From NCBI GenBank assembly GCA_026686845.1, contig JAIVEN010000012.1, positions 13,890,501 through 13,954,500 on the forward strand: DNA of 64,000 bases, written 5' to 3'. Position 1 is the stretch's first letter. Each line of letters starts with the position of its first letter. The position numbers were made by a program, and so were the translations under genes. The stretch is from Adenanthera pavonina (taxonomy: Eukaryota; Streptophyta; Magnoliopsida; Fabales; Fabaceae). Under the pieces are notes generated by a model that ran no database searches, was not told the DNA's origin, and saw nothing but the letters and a program-made list of their open reading frames with translations. Below, in pieces: positions 45,841 to 57,818 of this stretch.

Positions 45841-47606
45841 TTGGGTCCTTTTTGGTCAGTATATCTTTTCCTAGATGCAGATGCAACTTTGGGAACCCAT
45901 TCAGCTTTCCTGCCAAGTCCATTTTTCTTCAAAACACAAGAACTGGAAATATGTCCCTTTTTGTTACAGAAATGACAGGTGGTGAAAGGACTGCTAGATT
46001 GAGATGCAGGAAGAAAACAGTGCAGATAATACTTTTGTCTAGTATGCCTTGGTTGATCATATGTTTCAATGTGATGTAATGCATTAGTTTTCATTTTAAT
46101 GTTCTCAGCATGAACAAAATGTCTCCTATAAGCATTCTGATTTTTCTTCCTAATCTTTTCCTTGACAGCACATGGATCATAGCCAAGACCAGCTCTTCCT
46201 TGTGATATTCTTTGGCTCCCCATTAATGCAAACAACATATCTTTGCCTCTAGTGAGCCTAGACATACTTTTAACTAAGTAATCATTAGTTTGCTTGAGTT
46301 CAATGCATGAAGTGCAATAAACAGATTCAGTAGTAGGCAAGGAGGTAATTTCAGAAACTATGCTTTGGGATTCCAGCTTATTTATCTTTTTCTTTGCCAA
46401 TTTCAGTTCTTTAGCAACTTTAATGAATTCATCATGAAGCTCATGAAATGCATCTTGTAATTCAGAATAGGAAGGTTCAGATTCATATACCTCTTCTTCC
46501 TGATCACTGCTGCATGAGGGTAAGACTTCTTCTGAGGCAAGTGCCATTAAAAAAATGTTGGCAATCTCATCCTCATCTTCTTCTTCCTCATCTGAGCTGT
46601 TGCCCCAGATGGATGAGATATAGGCTTTCTTCTTCTTCCCTTTGTCTGCAGCTTTCTTTTCTTTTTCTTGCTTCTTAATGAATTGGGGACAATCCCACTT
46701 AATGTGTCCCTGCTTCTTGCACTCATAGCAAGTCACAGGTTCTTTTGCCTCTTTCTTGTTTTCTCCAGTTACTCCTTTCTTGAAGAATCTCTTGCTCTTC
46801 TTCTTGCTGTAGAATCTTCCGAATTTTCTGACCATCATAGCCAGAGTTTCCTCATCCAGCTCATCTCCTTCATCAGATTCTTCTTCCTTTTCAGCAGCTT
46901 TGAGGGCAAGGCCTTTCTTCTTTCTGTCCAGCCCAGCTTCCTTGAGTGCTTTGATCTTTCCTTCATACTCCTCAAGGCTGCCGAAGAGAGCTGTGACAGA
47001 AGCCATTGATTCTCCTCTGGCTTCTTCTATTGCTGTCACCTTGGGCTGCTACTCCAGAGGTAGAGCTCTGAGTATTTTTCTTACTTTCTCAGACTGTGTG
47101 TATTCTTTTCCCAGGCTTTTTAGTTGATTCACAATGAGGGTGAATCTCTTTTGCAGCTCCTTTACAGTTTCCCCTTCACCCATTCTGAAGCTTTCATACT
47201 CCCCAATGCACGTGTTCAGCCTGTTCTCCCTGACTCCAGATGTTCCTTCATGTGCAATCTGCAGAGTATCCCATATTCCTTTTGCAGTGGTGCATTGTGA
47301 GACTCTGTAGAATTCGTCCTGGTTCAGGGCACTAACTAAACAATGCTTTGCTTTGAAATTCAGTAGGACTCTCCTTCTGTCCTCATCATTCCATTCTGCT
47401 TCCAGCTTCTCTTTGTGTCCTCCATCTTCAGTTAGAGCCATTGGAATGAAATCTCCTTTTTCAATCACTGACCAGATGTCAAGATCAATTGATTGAAGGT
47501 AGATCTGCATCCTCATCTTCCAGTATCCATAATGCTCTCCACTGAAGCCTGGTGGTCTGTTAGTGTTCTTTCCTTCAGGAAGTATACTCTCTCCAAAGCC
47601 AGCCAT
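45810..47606 (-). CDS. gag: gag of E8 with one in-frame stop, two zinc knuckles
   Basis: Starts at the ATG at 47606 (MAGFGESILPEGKN), 42 bases inside the primer site, and ends at TAA 45810-45812 after WVPKRKT, just before the pol frame. About 598 codons, long for a Copia gag but in line with Sireviruses. Core: LNFKAKHCLVSALNQDEFYR, EYESFRMGEGETVKELQKRF. A TAG at 47049-47051 replaces Trp in LEWQPKV. First knuckle CYECKKQGHIKWDC (near 46690-46735), acidic DEEEEDEDEIAN, coiled-coil-like FIKVAKELKLAKKKINKLE, second knuckle CHFCNKKGHISSSC (near 45930-45980). Builds the particle and binds element RNA. The earlier GTG-initiated extension into the primer site is not likely to be used. Confidence 0.9.
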
Positions 47607-47647
47607 CTTAATTCCCGGACTGTGAGTTCCTTTGAATGGGAATCCGG

Positions 47648-47659
47648 GCTCTGATACCA
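47648..47659 (-). other. Primer-binding site of E8
   Basis: TGGTATCAGAGC on the minus strand, two bases from the 5' LTR. Complementary to initiator tRNA-Met 3' end. Identical to E1. Confidence 0.95.
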
Positions 47660-47661
47660 CT

Positions 47662-49424
47662 TGTTAGCAAGGCTGACTTCCCAAGAGGGAGGTGAATTGG
47701 GAAGATTGAATTTTTTCTGCACAAAGTGAAGTAAGTGAAGATATCACAGTATAATGAAAACAATACGTAAATCAGAGCAAGCAGAAAAGTAAAGATAGGG
47801 AGAAGAAAACTCAGTAATTTATCCTGGTTCGGTCTTTCCACTTGACCTACATCCAGTCCTCAAGACACCTCTTGAGATTTATCCACTATACAACAAGAAT
47901 TTCAATGGGCTTCTTGCTAAGGCCACAGTACACGAGTATGCTCTGTTTCTGAGCTCTCTCAAACTCTCCAAGCACTTTCACTATGTGCTTCCCAATTCCC
48001 TTGTGAATACCCCTCACAAGTAAATCTATCTTCCAGATGAAGAGTAGATTGATTACAATAAAATAACCCTCTTGAAAAGAGTAGATATGAAAGTTTCAGT
48101 ACAAGTATAGAAGTTGAGAGGGTAAAAGCTTTTGAGAAAAGATTTAGCAGAAATTCGGTACACACTTGTTTGATTTGTTACCCACAACTTCAAATGTTGT
48201 TGTATTTATAGATTTAGGTCTCAAATATCCGTTAGAGACTTTAATCTATCCGTTGGAGAAGTTATCCAACGGTTACTCTGAAAAACTATCCGTTTACCAA
48301 CCGCATTTAATGTTTCTGACATACTGAAATTCGAACTTTGGCTGGTCAACAGACGAATTTTGAAGGAACCGAAGGTTAAAGCTTCCAACGTTACAACACG
48401 AAGTTCGTCTGTTCATTAAGTGAAATTCGAATTTTGAAACTTACAAAACATTTTCACAATGTAACATACGAATTTTCAAGAAGAAAGTTTTTCGGTTAAG
48501 TGTGAACAGTGTTTTCAATTTGCTACAGTGCCCTCGAAATTCGAATTTTGAAAGGGTGAAATTCGTCTGTCAGAGAGACTCTTTCCAGACTAATTTCATC
48601 ATTCGAATGTTGATGTTTCACTTAAACAGACTTAAGATTTTTGCTTCTGAAATTCGAATTTCAATGTTCAAAGTTCGTCTGTCAGAGAGCAGTTTTGAAA
48701 CTTAAATCATTCTTGATCTCAGATGAACTTTAACATAGTATCAGACGTATTTCTTCTATTCTCTCAAATTTTGTTTTGTCTGAAATTCGAATTTTGGAGA
48801 CTTAAAGTTCGTCTGTTACAAAGAAGCTTCTTTCAGACTTATATGAAAATTCGAATGTTGGCAGTTCAAAATTCGTCTGTCAGAGAGCATTTATCAAACT
48901 CAATTTCATTTTGATTTCAGATGCATTTTATCATAGTCTCAGACGAATTTCTTTGGTTTTCATAAACTTCATTTTTTTCTTGAAATTCGAATTTTTAAAG
49001 TGTGAAGTTCGTCTGTTACCAGAAAGGCTTCTTTCAGACTAGATGAAAATTCGAATTTTGAGCAGCCAAAATTCGTCTGACAGAGAGCCATCTCTTCAGA
49101 CTCATTCAGTTTCAGCTCGAAGTTCGAACTTCCAAAGGCAAAGTTCAAATTTCCATCTTGACAGTTTAGCTTAATCTTTCAACCTTCGTCTGTTTGTGGG
49201 TGTTTTTCAAATAGGTAAAGATTTAACACAAAATCAAGGTTTGAAAACATCTTTTTCTCAAATCAAAATCTTTTACCCAATCTAACAAAAACTAAAGATC
49301 CTACAAGAGATCTAACAGCAAATACTCATAAAGTCTTCACTTGACACAGCTTTTATCTCCTTTGATATCTTCAATTCAAGCTCTTGAGTGTTGGTTTATA
49401 ATCATCAAAACTCTTGATTCAACA
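47662..49424 (-). repeat. 5' LTR of E8 (1763 bp)
   Basis: Same ends as its partner at 37445-39208. The palindrome array is at 48325-49190 with about ten TTCGAA and ten TTCGTCTGT motifs. TATA box at 48203-48210. Upstream (right) it borders the E7 sequence at TATGA. Confidence 0.94.
48203..48210 (-). promoter_or_regulatory. Likely TATA box of E8 5' LTR promoter
   Basis: TATAAATA on the minus strand, downstream of the motif array in the direction of transcription and about 540 bases before the end of the LTR. Conserved in all S-family LTRs in the window. Confidence 0.62.
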
Positions 49425-51780
49425 TATGAGACATTCGGTCGAGTGCACAACATGACATACATAATAGATCTAATTGCCAAAGCATATGGAATCTTGCTCA
49501 TGCGTTCTAGCTCATCTCGTGAACAAGGACACTGAGCTTTGCTGAGATTGATGCCATGAGACATGGGTATGTAACCCCTCTTTGAGTCTTGCATACTAAA
49601 CCTATGTAATACTTTGTCTATATAAGTGCACTGACTTAGGCCGATTAGACTCTTGGATCTATCCCTATAGATCCTAATACCTAGAATATAGGTGACTTCT
49701 CCTAAGTCCTTTATTGAGAAACACTTTCCTAATTAAGTCTTGACTTTTTGCAAGGTAGGAATGTCATTTCCAATAAGTAGGATGTCATCAATATAAAGCA
49801 CTAGAAATACATTTGTGCTCCCACTAACCTTCTTGTAAACACAAGGTTCATCAACATTTTGGATAAATCTAAACTCTTTGACTACTTCATCAAAACGTTG
49901 ATTCCAACTACGAGATGCTTGCTTCAATCCATAAATGGATCTCTGAAGCTTGCAAACTTTCGCAGAATCTTCTGGATGTATAAAACCATCAAGTTATGTC
50001 ATGTACACATCCTCAAGCAGCTTTCCATTAAGGAATGTTGTTTTGACTTCCATTTACCAAATCTCGTAATCATACTACGCTGCAATGGCAAAAAGGATCC
50101 TGACTGACTTAATCATGGTGACTGGCGAAAAGGTTTCATCATAGTCTATACCATGAGTTTGCTTGAATCCTTTTGTAACCAATCGTGCTTTGAAGGTATG
50201 CACTTGGCCATCCATGCAGTTTTCTTCTTAAAAACCCATTTACACCCAATGGTTTTTATACCTTCAGGTGGGTCAATCAAGGTCTATACCTGATTGCCAT
50301 ACATGGATTACATCTCAGACTTCATGGCATGTAGCTTTCAGAGTCAGATCCCATTATGGCCTCTTGATAGGTGGTTGGCTTTTCTTGATCCAAGAGCAAG
50401 ACATCACGACTATCAATTAAAAGAAATTCGTATCTTTGAGGCTGATGTCGTGCTCTATCAAACCTTCTTGGGCCTTGTGTTACTTGAGTAGGCTCATTAA
50501 CTTGTTGTGAGTCTTCTCGTTCTTTCATCTCTGGCTCAATACGATTTTGTGGGTCTCGAACGTCTTTGAAATTTATCTTACTCCTATTGGTTCTTTTAGA
50601 GATAAACTCTTTTTCTAAAAAAATACCATTCCGAGTAATAAATGTTTTATTATCAGTGGAATTATAGAAGTAGTATCCCTTAGTGTCCTTAGGATACCCC
50701 ACAAAAAGGCATTTTATAGATTTAGGTGCTAACTTATCTGAGGCTTGTTGCTTAACATATGCCTCGCATCCCCAAATCTTTAGAAAAGACAAACTGGGCT
50801 TCTTTCCAGTCCATATCTCATATGGGGTCTTTTCAACCACCTTAGATGAAATACGGTTTAGTGTGAACGCATTTGTTTCTAATGCATAGCCCAAAAAGAT
50901 CGTGGAAGATCTGTTTGACCCATCATAGATCGAACCATATCTAATAGGGTTCGATTCCTCCATTCAGAAGCACCATTCCATTATGGTGTTCTTGGTGGAG
51001 TTAATTGTGAAACAATTCCACAATTTCTAAGATGGTTAATAAATTCTTGGCCCAAATATTCACCACATCGATCAGATCGAAGTGCTTTAATAGATTTGCC
51101 AAGTTGATTATGTACCTCATTTTGGAAAGTTTTGAACATTTCAAAAGATTCAGATTTTTGTCTCATTAGATAGATATATCCATATCTACTAAAGTCATCT
51201 ATAAAATTAATGAAGTACAAGTGACCACTTCTGGCAGTTGTACTTAACGTACCACATACATCTGTATGTATTAGGTCCAATAAGTTAGTGGCCCTTTCAC
51301 TATGTCGAGTAAAAGGTGCATTTGTCATCTTTCCCAATAAACAAGATTCGCAAGTGTCAAATGATTCAAAATCAAATGAATTGAGAAGTCCATCTTGATG
51401 GAGCTTTGAAATGCGTTTTTCATTTATATGGCCTAGATGACAGTGCCATAGGTAGGTCGGATTCAAATCGTTTGACTTGATCTTTTTGGCAGATACATTA
51501 TAGATATGTTCCTTATTAGGAGCTTCAAGGTTCAAATAATAATGACCACCATTCAAATCTCCATCAGCATAAAAGATGTCATTAAAATAAATAGAACATT
51601 TTTTATTCCCAATAATTGAAGTAAAACCTTCCTCATCTAAATAAGAAAGTGAAACAATGTTCTGACTCAAAGCTGGAACATAATAGCAATTGTTCAAAAT
51701 TAACAAAAACCCACCGGGCAAAATTAATTCATAAGTGCCTATGGCTAAAGCAGCAACTCTTGCTCTATTTTTGACTCGTA
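49425..51780 (-). pseudogene. pol: Broken protease-integrase-RT of E7
   Basis: Down the strand: protease-side and GAG-pre-integrase (51721-51300) with LWHCHLGHINEKRISKL and CESCLLGKM; integrase with HTDVCGTLS (first Asp), RSDRCGEYL (second Asp) and, after a stop near 50980, the SEWRNRTLLDM segment in place of the usual Glu-containing VERxNRT; the C-terminal WGCEAYVKQQ and KCLFVGYPK motifs (50963-50322). RT from 50300 on is broken by several frameshifts; its LYIDDILLIGND (YIDD for YVDD) lies at 49770-49800, and SIMYVMLCTRPNVSYV at 49425-49475 is the last part before E8. Inactive. The related E2 has similar but not identical breaks. Confidence 0.87.
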
Positions 51781-51899
51781 GGTCTATTTCACCCTTTTTT
51801 AGCCTCCTACTCCTTTTGAGACCATGTACATTTGTACAAATGTGAGTTCATAATATAGTATCTAATGCCCATGTTGGAGAAGTAGAAAGATTAATTTCT

Positions 51900-52795
51900 A
51901 TAATATAAATACCTGATGTAATAGCCTCGCTAATCTTATTTTGTTTTAGATCTTCCTTGTAGAGCTCACAGTTTCTCTTCCAATGACTAGGTTCATTGCA
52001 AAAGAAACAGAGTCTTTCCTTCGGAGGCTTTGCCTTCTTGGCTGTAGGCTTGGATTTGGGCTTGGGCTTAGGCTTGTCTTGCTCTTTGGACTTTTTGTCC
52101 TAGCCTTTTCCCTTTCCCTTTCCTTTTTCCTTACCTTTCTTTTTCATTCATTTTCCTTTCTTAACCATTAAAAAGTTACTGGGTTTTTTCTTGATGTTTT
52201 GCTCAGTAGTTTTAAACATCGCATGCACTTCAGAAATTGATTTCTCCATGTTGTTCATATTGTAGTTCATGAAAAACTGGTCATAACTCTTTGGGAGCGA
52301 GTTTAAGATCAAATCTGTAGCTAACTCCTGGGTTATGGGAAATTCAAGCCTTTCAAGGTGATCAATGTAGCCTTTCATCTTCAAAACATAAGAGCTAACT
52401 GATGCACCCTCAATCATTTTGCAGGAATGTAAGGCTTTCATGGTTTCAAACCTTTCTTGCCTTGCCTGTTGTTGGAACATTTCCTTGAGATGCCCAATCA
52501 TCTCATAAGCTTCCATATGTCCCATATCTTTCTGAAGTTCTGGGATCATGGTGGCTAATATCAGGCATTTGACATCCACAGAGTCATTAAAATGTTTATT
52601 ATAGGCATCCTTTTGAGCTCTTGAAGCATTGGTTGCAGGCTCCTTAGGAATGGGTTCATCTAGGATATATGACTTTCTTTCCTACTTGAGAACAATTCTC
52701 AAGTTCCTAAACCAGTCAAGAAAGTTGGTCCTATTGAGTTTGTCCTTTTCAAGGACAGATCGGAATGATAGTGTAGCAGAATTACTCGACGACAT
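51900..52795 (-). pseudogene. gag: gag of E7, a few stops
   Basis: Starts at the ATG at 52793-52795 (MSSSNSATLSFRSVLEKDKL). An early TAG near 52684 follows NLRIVLK. Then the typical Copia gag core: VDVKCLILATMIPELQKDM, FETMKALHSCKMIEGASVSS and FPITQELATDLILNSLPKSY. A lysine/proline-rich stretch leads to a CCHC knuckle CFFCNEPSHWKRNC (about 51975-52015). It forms the particle shell. Stops near 52148 and 52100 are additional damage. Confidence 0.85.
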
Positions 52796-54030
52796 TGTCT
52801 ACAACAAAATATGCAAAATTAAATTAATAATTTCCTACTAAAAATTAACTCTCATTTAGTTTAGTAGGCTAAGACCCATATTTCACTTAACTGTAAGTCT
52901 GCTTCAGCAAGATGCTTAAAATTAAGTTATTTAAGTAGGTAACTTATTTACCAATTACATCACATGTAACTCTTAGATCTTTATGGGATCCTGTCATCAT
53001 ATGACCCAGCATGTTTAATGCTATCTAATGCCTTTAGACCCAAAACCTTTTTGATAGTCTCAATTAAGTCATACCATTATGAGCCTTTATGAGTATCACC
53101 ATTACCCAAACTGCCTCACTAAGATAACCTATGTGTATCCCACTTCGGTGGATCCTACATTTAGGTGATCAAAGCCTTGACAAGTGTTCATTAATGGGTG
53201 GCATTTATATTTAAAATTTAATTCAAGGGATTTTACTATAGTGTTGTTATTCATACATCTATTCATCACATGAACATATATATAATGGTGCCATCCCATA
53301 CATGCATATGATCTCATCATAAAGCATAAAAATAAATGTGTCATAATATGGCCCATCTAACCTATATCCTCCCGAGCCAATGAAAGGATTCTTCTAAGAT
53401 AACACTTATATACAAAAGAAACCTCGATTGAACATTCGAGGTAAGAAGAGAATGTACATCCAGAATATAGAGAGAGGCACGACACACAGGCCGTATTTAA
53501 AACCACAATTTAATCCTAGGGCCATATCATGCACCATACCCATCTAATTCAAACAAACAAATCACAACATGTAACAAACATCTCATCTAATGAAAAGCTG
53601 TAAACTTTGCGATTTTAACATTAAATCATATTAAGCATATACGAAACATATTGAAAACCCGAATTACATACAAACTGATTTTAATAGAATCATGTCGTAT
53701 CAATAACAGATTCTCGTATACATATGCAGAAGCATATTCACATCACACACAAAAATCACATCAATCTAATCACGTCATACAGAAAATGAAATTGTTTTAA
53801 ACAGATTCACAATTGTTTAAAAAAAAAACTTATTTCACATAGACATATGACGTTAGAAATCGAATTCAGGAATATGATTTTTCAAAAACATATATCACAT
53901 ACATGAATGGCAGATTTACAATCAAATTGAAAACTAATTTGAAAAACTGAATTGGACAAATTGAGTTCCACACATATCACATACATGCAATTATGTACTC
54001 AAAAACTCAATTTAAACAATCATTGATGTG
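52796..54030 (-). other. Leader of E7
   Basis: About 1.2 kb between primer site and gag without a supported frame; A/T-rich, no repeats I can define. Such long leaders are common in large plant Copia elements. Confidence 0.65.
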
Positions 54031-54042
54031 GCTCTGGTACCA
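54031..54042 (-). other. Primer-binding site of E7
   Basis: TGGTACCAGAGC on the minus strand, four bases from the LTR. One base off the usual TGGTATCAGAGC, still a match to initiator tRNA-Met allowing one mismatch. Confidence 0.85.
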
Positions 54043-54046
54043 CTAT

Positions 54047-55753
54047 TGTGAATTTCACTATACACGCAGTGGAAAAATTATAAGAAATTCCTTTCCATGG
54101 ATCTGTCAAAGTTGTTTAGATTGAGATGTAAAAAAAGAATTTACCTTCGGTGCATCCCTTGGTATTCTTTTTCGTTTTGTTGGACCTCAGGAACTAACGT
54201 GATTAGTCTGCTCCCTCTACCGGTATCCACACGAATGGTGAGTCCAACTTGAACAGCATGCTAGTACCTCTGGTTGTGATGTTCGTACAATTCCGTACTT
54301 GTCCATGCGCCTTCGCTTTTCGTTTGTACAGTTTTTCTTTCTGAGTGTACGACTGCTCTCTCTTTAAGGTAATTCGAATTATCATGATTCTGTATCCTAG
54401 TCTATATCAATATATAGATAGGATTCAGTATTTATTTAATTTAAATCAATAATTTAAACTAAATCAAATATTAATTAAATAGATTAGTTTGAATTTAAAT
54501 CTGTCTAATAGATTAAATTTAAACTAATTATCTAATATATATCCAAAATCAAATCTAAATTTCATTTATCATATAAATCGAATTTATATTATTAGTTTAA
54601 ATTCAAATTTAGAATCTAATCTAAATCAAATTTAGATTTTGACATTAGTTTAAATTTAAATTTATCATATAGAATTAAATTTAAAACTAATTAATTTGAA
54701 TTAATTTGAATAATGTATATATTTCGAAATATATATATCAAATATATAATATATCAAACATATATATATATTTCAAATTTTAATATATATATATATCAAA
54801 TATATATATAATTCTATCACCCTAAATGAACATTAAATTCATTGAATCTAGACATATTTTAGATTTAATGAATCTGGAGTTCTGAACATTCTAGCTCGAG
54901 TTGGCCTGTTATTATGTGTGACCCTATAGGCCCATATGATGTTGATAGTGGGCTAATAACACTATTAGACCCACAAGTCACTAGTGACCTCTAGCAAGAC
55001 ATTGTGACTACCCAAATCATATGAGATCGGTGATCTGATACAATCTATCATATAACCCGATCACATGATTTTTGTCTTATGATGTATGAATCAAGTATGA
55101 GGCATGGAAACGTCATCCTTATTTTACTTGTCCATCACTTTTTTGATCTCCGAGTAGACTAACAGAACACATGGAAACTCTTCCATTCGAGCACGGTCAT
55201 GTATTTTCTCAGTCTCACTCATCGATGGGCCCAGATATATCGCTCGATTAATTAGAGGGATAAATTCTATCTTGACCATTCATCTTCCTCCACACGAGTT
55301 CTACTATGCCCGATCATAGCCTTTATGATCTCCCGATTAAAGGTGACTTTTGACTGTGCCAAAGTATAGTGTTCTCCATGTAAGAAGCCATGGTGATCTC
55401 AAGTCTGAAGGTTTAGTGACACGGTTATATATGAGATATGCTTATGACTTGATCTATGCAGCAATGTCATGACGGGTCAATCCAGCGCCTGTTCTCTAAC
55501 ATGAGCTTATGATTTTGATTTGTATCTTCATACATAATTATCAATTAAAATCATACTAGCCTTAATTCATCATTGTTCCCACAAAGATGATTGACTAGGG
55601 ATACTTAGGATAAAATAATTTATCTAAGAATATTGTTATAAAGAAAAACATGCAAACAATATAATAATGTAAGAAAAGAAACACCTTCTTTTTTTTTATA
55701 ATGAAACACAATGTTCATAATACAATGATTGGGTTAGGGCACAATCTCCAACA
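54047..55753 (-). repeat. 5' LTR of E7 (1707 bp)
   Basis: Plus-strand start TGTGAATTTCACTATAC, where its partner has TGTTGGGAATTTCACT, so three bases were lost at this end; right end CACAATCTCCAACA. The A/T palindrome cluster is at 54710-54815. Confidence 0.9.
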
Positions 55754-56216
55754 TTAACATGCGCTAGTCTTCTATACCACAACCAACTCTCTTTGTCTTT
55801 ACTAATTAAGCATATGGAATCTAGATTAGGGAGTTCATCTAAATCAATAATATAGTAGTTACAATCCCTTTGAGTTTTGAGGATAATTTTATGATCACTT
55901 TTTCTAATGACCAAGTAGAACTTTGAGTCAAACAATACCCAATATCCTTTGTCACAGGTCTGACTTACACTCAGCAAGTTGTGGATGAGACCAATTACAA
56001 ATAGCACCTTTTTTATTGATGTTTTTGGATTTCCAGCCACAATACCAATGCCAACCATCTTGCCATATTGGTCACATCTAAAGGTCACTTTTCCTACTTT
56101 CTTGTCTTTAAGGGTGATGAACTTCTCCTTATCATCAGTCATATGTCTTGAGCATGCACTGTTTATGTATCATTTGTTGCTCTTGCTAGCTCGAAGGCAT
56201 ACTTGCAAAATAGAAT
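55754..56216 (-). pseudogene. pol: Protease and GAG-pre-integrase start of E6
   Basis: Continuation of 32594-35147 across E7. Protease motif in INSACSRHMTDDKEKF, where the catalytic Asp of DSA is Asn, so protease is dead. Then KVTFRCDQYGKMVGIGIV and WLWYRRLAHVN, cut by E7. The frame here is -1 relative to the gag frame upstream, as in E8. Confidence 0.85.
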
Positions 56217-57815
56217 TTAGTCTTTGTTGTTTGGTACCTAGATTTTTTTGGGTCCTTTTTTGTTAGTAGCATTCTCCCTAGATACAGATGTATCTTTAAA
56301 AACCCATTCTACCTTCTTACTAAGTCCATTTTTCCTTAAAGAGTATGAACTAGAAATGTGTCCCTTCTTATTACAGATGTGGTAGGTGATAAAGGGACTG
56401 CTTGATTGAAACACAGGAAGAAAGCAGTGCAAATAATATTTTTGTTTCACAAGTTTAGATTAGGTATGAGTCTTTATAGTTTTCAAGGAGTCACATTTCT
56501 TTTCATACACATCTGCATGTGCAAAATGCCTCATGTACAGATTTTGATTTTTCTTCTTAATCTTTTCTTTGACTGCACAAGGGTCATAACTAAGACTAGC
56601 TTTACCTTGTGCAATCCTCTAGTTACCTAGCAAAGTATACAACATATTTTTGCCTTTTGTGAAATTAGCTAAGCTCTTAAGAAGATATTCATTTTTCTTT
56701 TTAAACTCCATGCATGATGTGCAGCAAACAGATTCATCTTTATGTTGTGATGAAATGTTAGACATTTTACATTTTGATTCTAGTTTGTTAATCTTCTTTT
56801 TAGCCAGTTTCAGTTCTTTTACAGTCTTGATGAACTCATCATATAGGTCATAAAATGCATTAAGTAATTAACAATAAGAATGGTCAGAATCATTTACCTC
56901 ATCTTCATTTTCACTGTCAAATTGATTCTGTGCTCCTTCTTCAGCACATGACATCAAGCATATGTTAGCAATCTCTTCTTTATCTTTATCTTCTTCATCT
57001 AAGTTGTTGCCCTAGATTGAGAAGATATATGCCTTCTTCTTTTTATTCTTATCAGTTGCTTCCTTTTCTTTTTCTCACTTTTTTAGGAATTGTAGACATT
57101 CCCATTTGATGTGCCCTTACTTCTTGCACTCATAGCAAGTTATGTGTTCTTTGTTTTCTCTTGTGTTACTTGTTCCTGCTTCTTTCTTGAAGAACTTCTT
57201 TCTATAGAATTTTCCAAATTTTCTGACCAGCATTGCAAGAGTTTCTTCATCTAGCTCTTCATCATCATCATCAAAGTCTTCTTCTTCTTCTACGGCTTTC
57301 AATGCTAAGCTCTTCTTTTTCTTTCCATGGCCTACATCTTTGAGAGCCTTCATCTTGCTCTTATATTCTTCAAGGCTGCCAAATAAAGAAGTGACAGAAG
57401 ATATAGATTCTCCTCTTTCTTTTTCTATTGTTGTAACTTTGAGCTACCATTCGAAGGGAAGAGCTCTTAGTATTTTTCTGACTTTTTTTGTTTGGCTGTA
57501 GTCTTTGCCGAGTGCTTTGAGTTGATTTACAATGAGGGTAAATCTCATTTCCATTTCTTTGATAGTTTCTCCCTCTTTGATTTTGAATCCTTCATATTCT
57601 CCAATGAGAGTGCTAATTCTGCTGTCCTTCACTCCATTAGGTCCTTCATCAGCTACCTCCAAAGTGTTCTATATTTCTTTGGCAGTTGTGCACGAGGACA
57701 CTTTGAAATACTCATCCTAGGACAGAGCACGTACTATAGCAAATTGAGTCTTGGTGTCAAGTAGAATTTTTCTTTTGTCATCATCATCCCATTCTGGTTG
57801 TGGCTTTTCTACCAG
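56217..57815 (-). pseudogene. gag: gag of E6, downstream part
   Basis: Homologous to E8 gag from about codon 90 on: ISTLIGEYEGFKIKEGETIK, LDEETLAMLVRKFGKFYRKK, first knuckle CYECKK with a stop directly after it, KELKLAKKKINKLESK, and a second knuckle CNKKGHISSS whose outer cysteines are lost (YHICNKKGHISSSY). Ends at TAA 56217-56219. Stops at several other places. The upstream part lies at 61972-62159, beyond E9. Confidence 0.85.
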
Positions 57816-57818
57816 TTA

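Larger units (their letters stand above)
37445..49424 (-). mobile_element. E8: nearly intact Sirevirus-like Ty1/copia element
   Basis: An 11,980-bp element with LTRs of 1764 and 1763 bp that are nearly identical by eye, flanked by a perfect TATGA duplication (37440-37444, 49425-49429). All parts are present in order on the minus strand: LTR, primer site, gag, protease, integrase, RT-RNase H, spacer with palindromic motifs, 3' frame, polypurine tract, LTR. The high LTR identity makes it a recent insertion. Damage is limited to four stop codons (47049, 45241, 44233, 40595) and a frame change between gag and pol. It is the youngest layer of the right-hand nest. Confidence 0.95.
35148..55753 (-). 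mobile_element. E7: TGTTGG-family Ty1/copia element, complete ends, split by E8
   Basis: Minus strand, inserted into the GAG-pre-integrase codons of E6 (RLAHVN on one side, VNMNQL on the other). A perfect five-base duplication TTAAC flanks it (35143-35147 and 55754-55758). Layout: 5' LTR 55753-54047, primer site 54031-54042, leader, gag 52795-51900, pol 51900-49425, then E8, RNase H 37444-36821, polypurine-like tract, 3' LTR 36804-35148. Net length is about 8.6 kb. The lineage within Copia (perhaps Tork/TAR-like) is not settled. Confidence 0.93.

Noticed and set aside
47648..47659. tRNA gene fragment
   Set aside because: The match to initiator tRNA-Met is only the 12-base primer site; no cloverleaf around it.
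53129..53356. 75-codon minus-strand frame in E7 leader
   Set aside because: Not conserved in gag of this family; the leader is non-coding.
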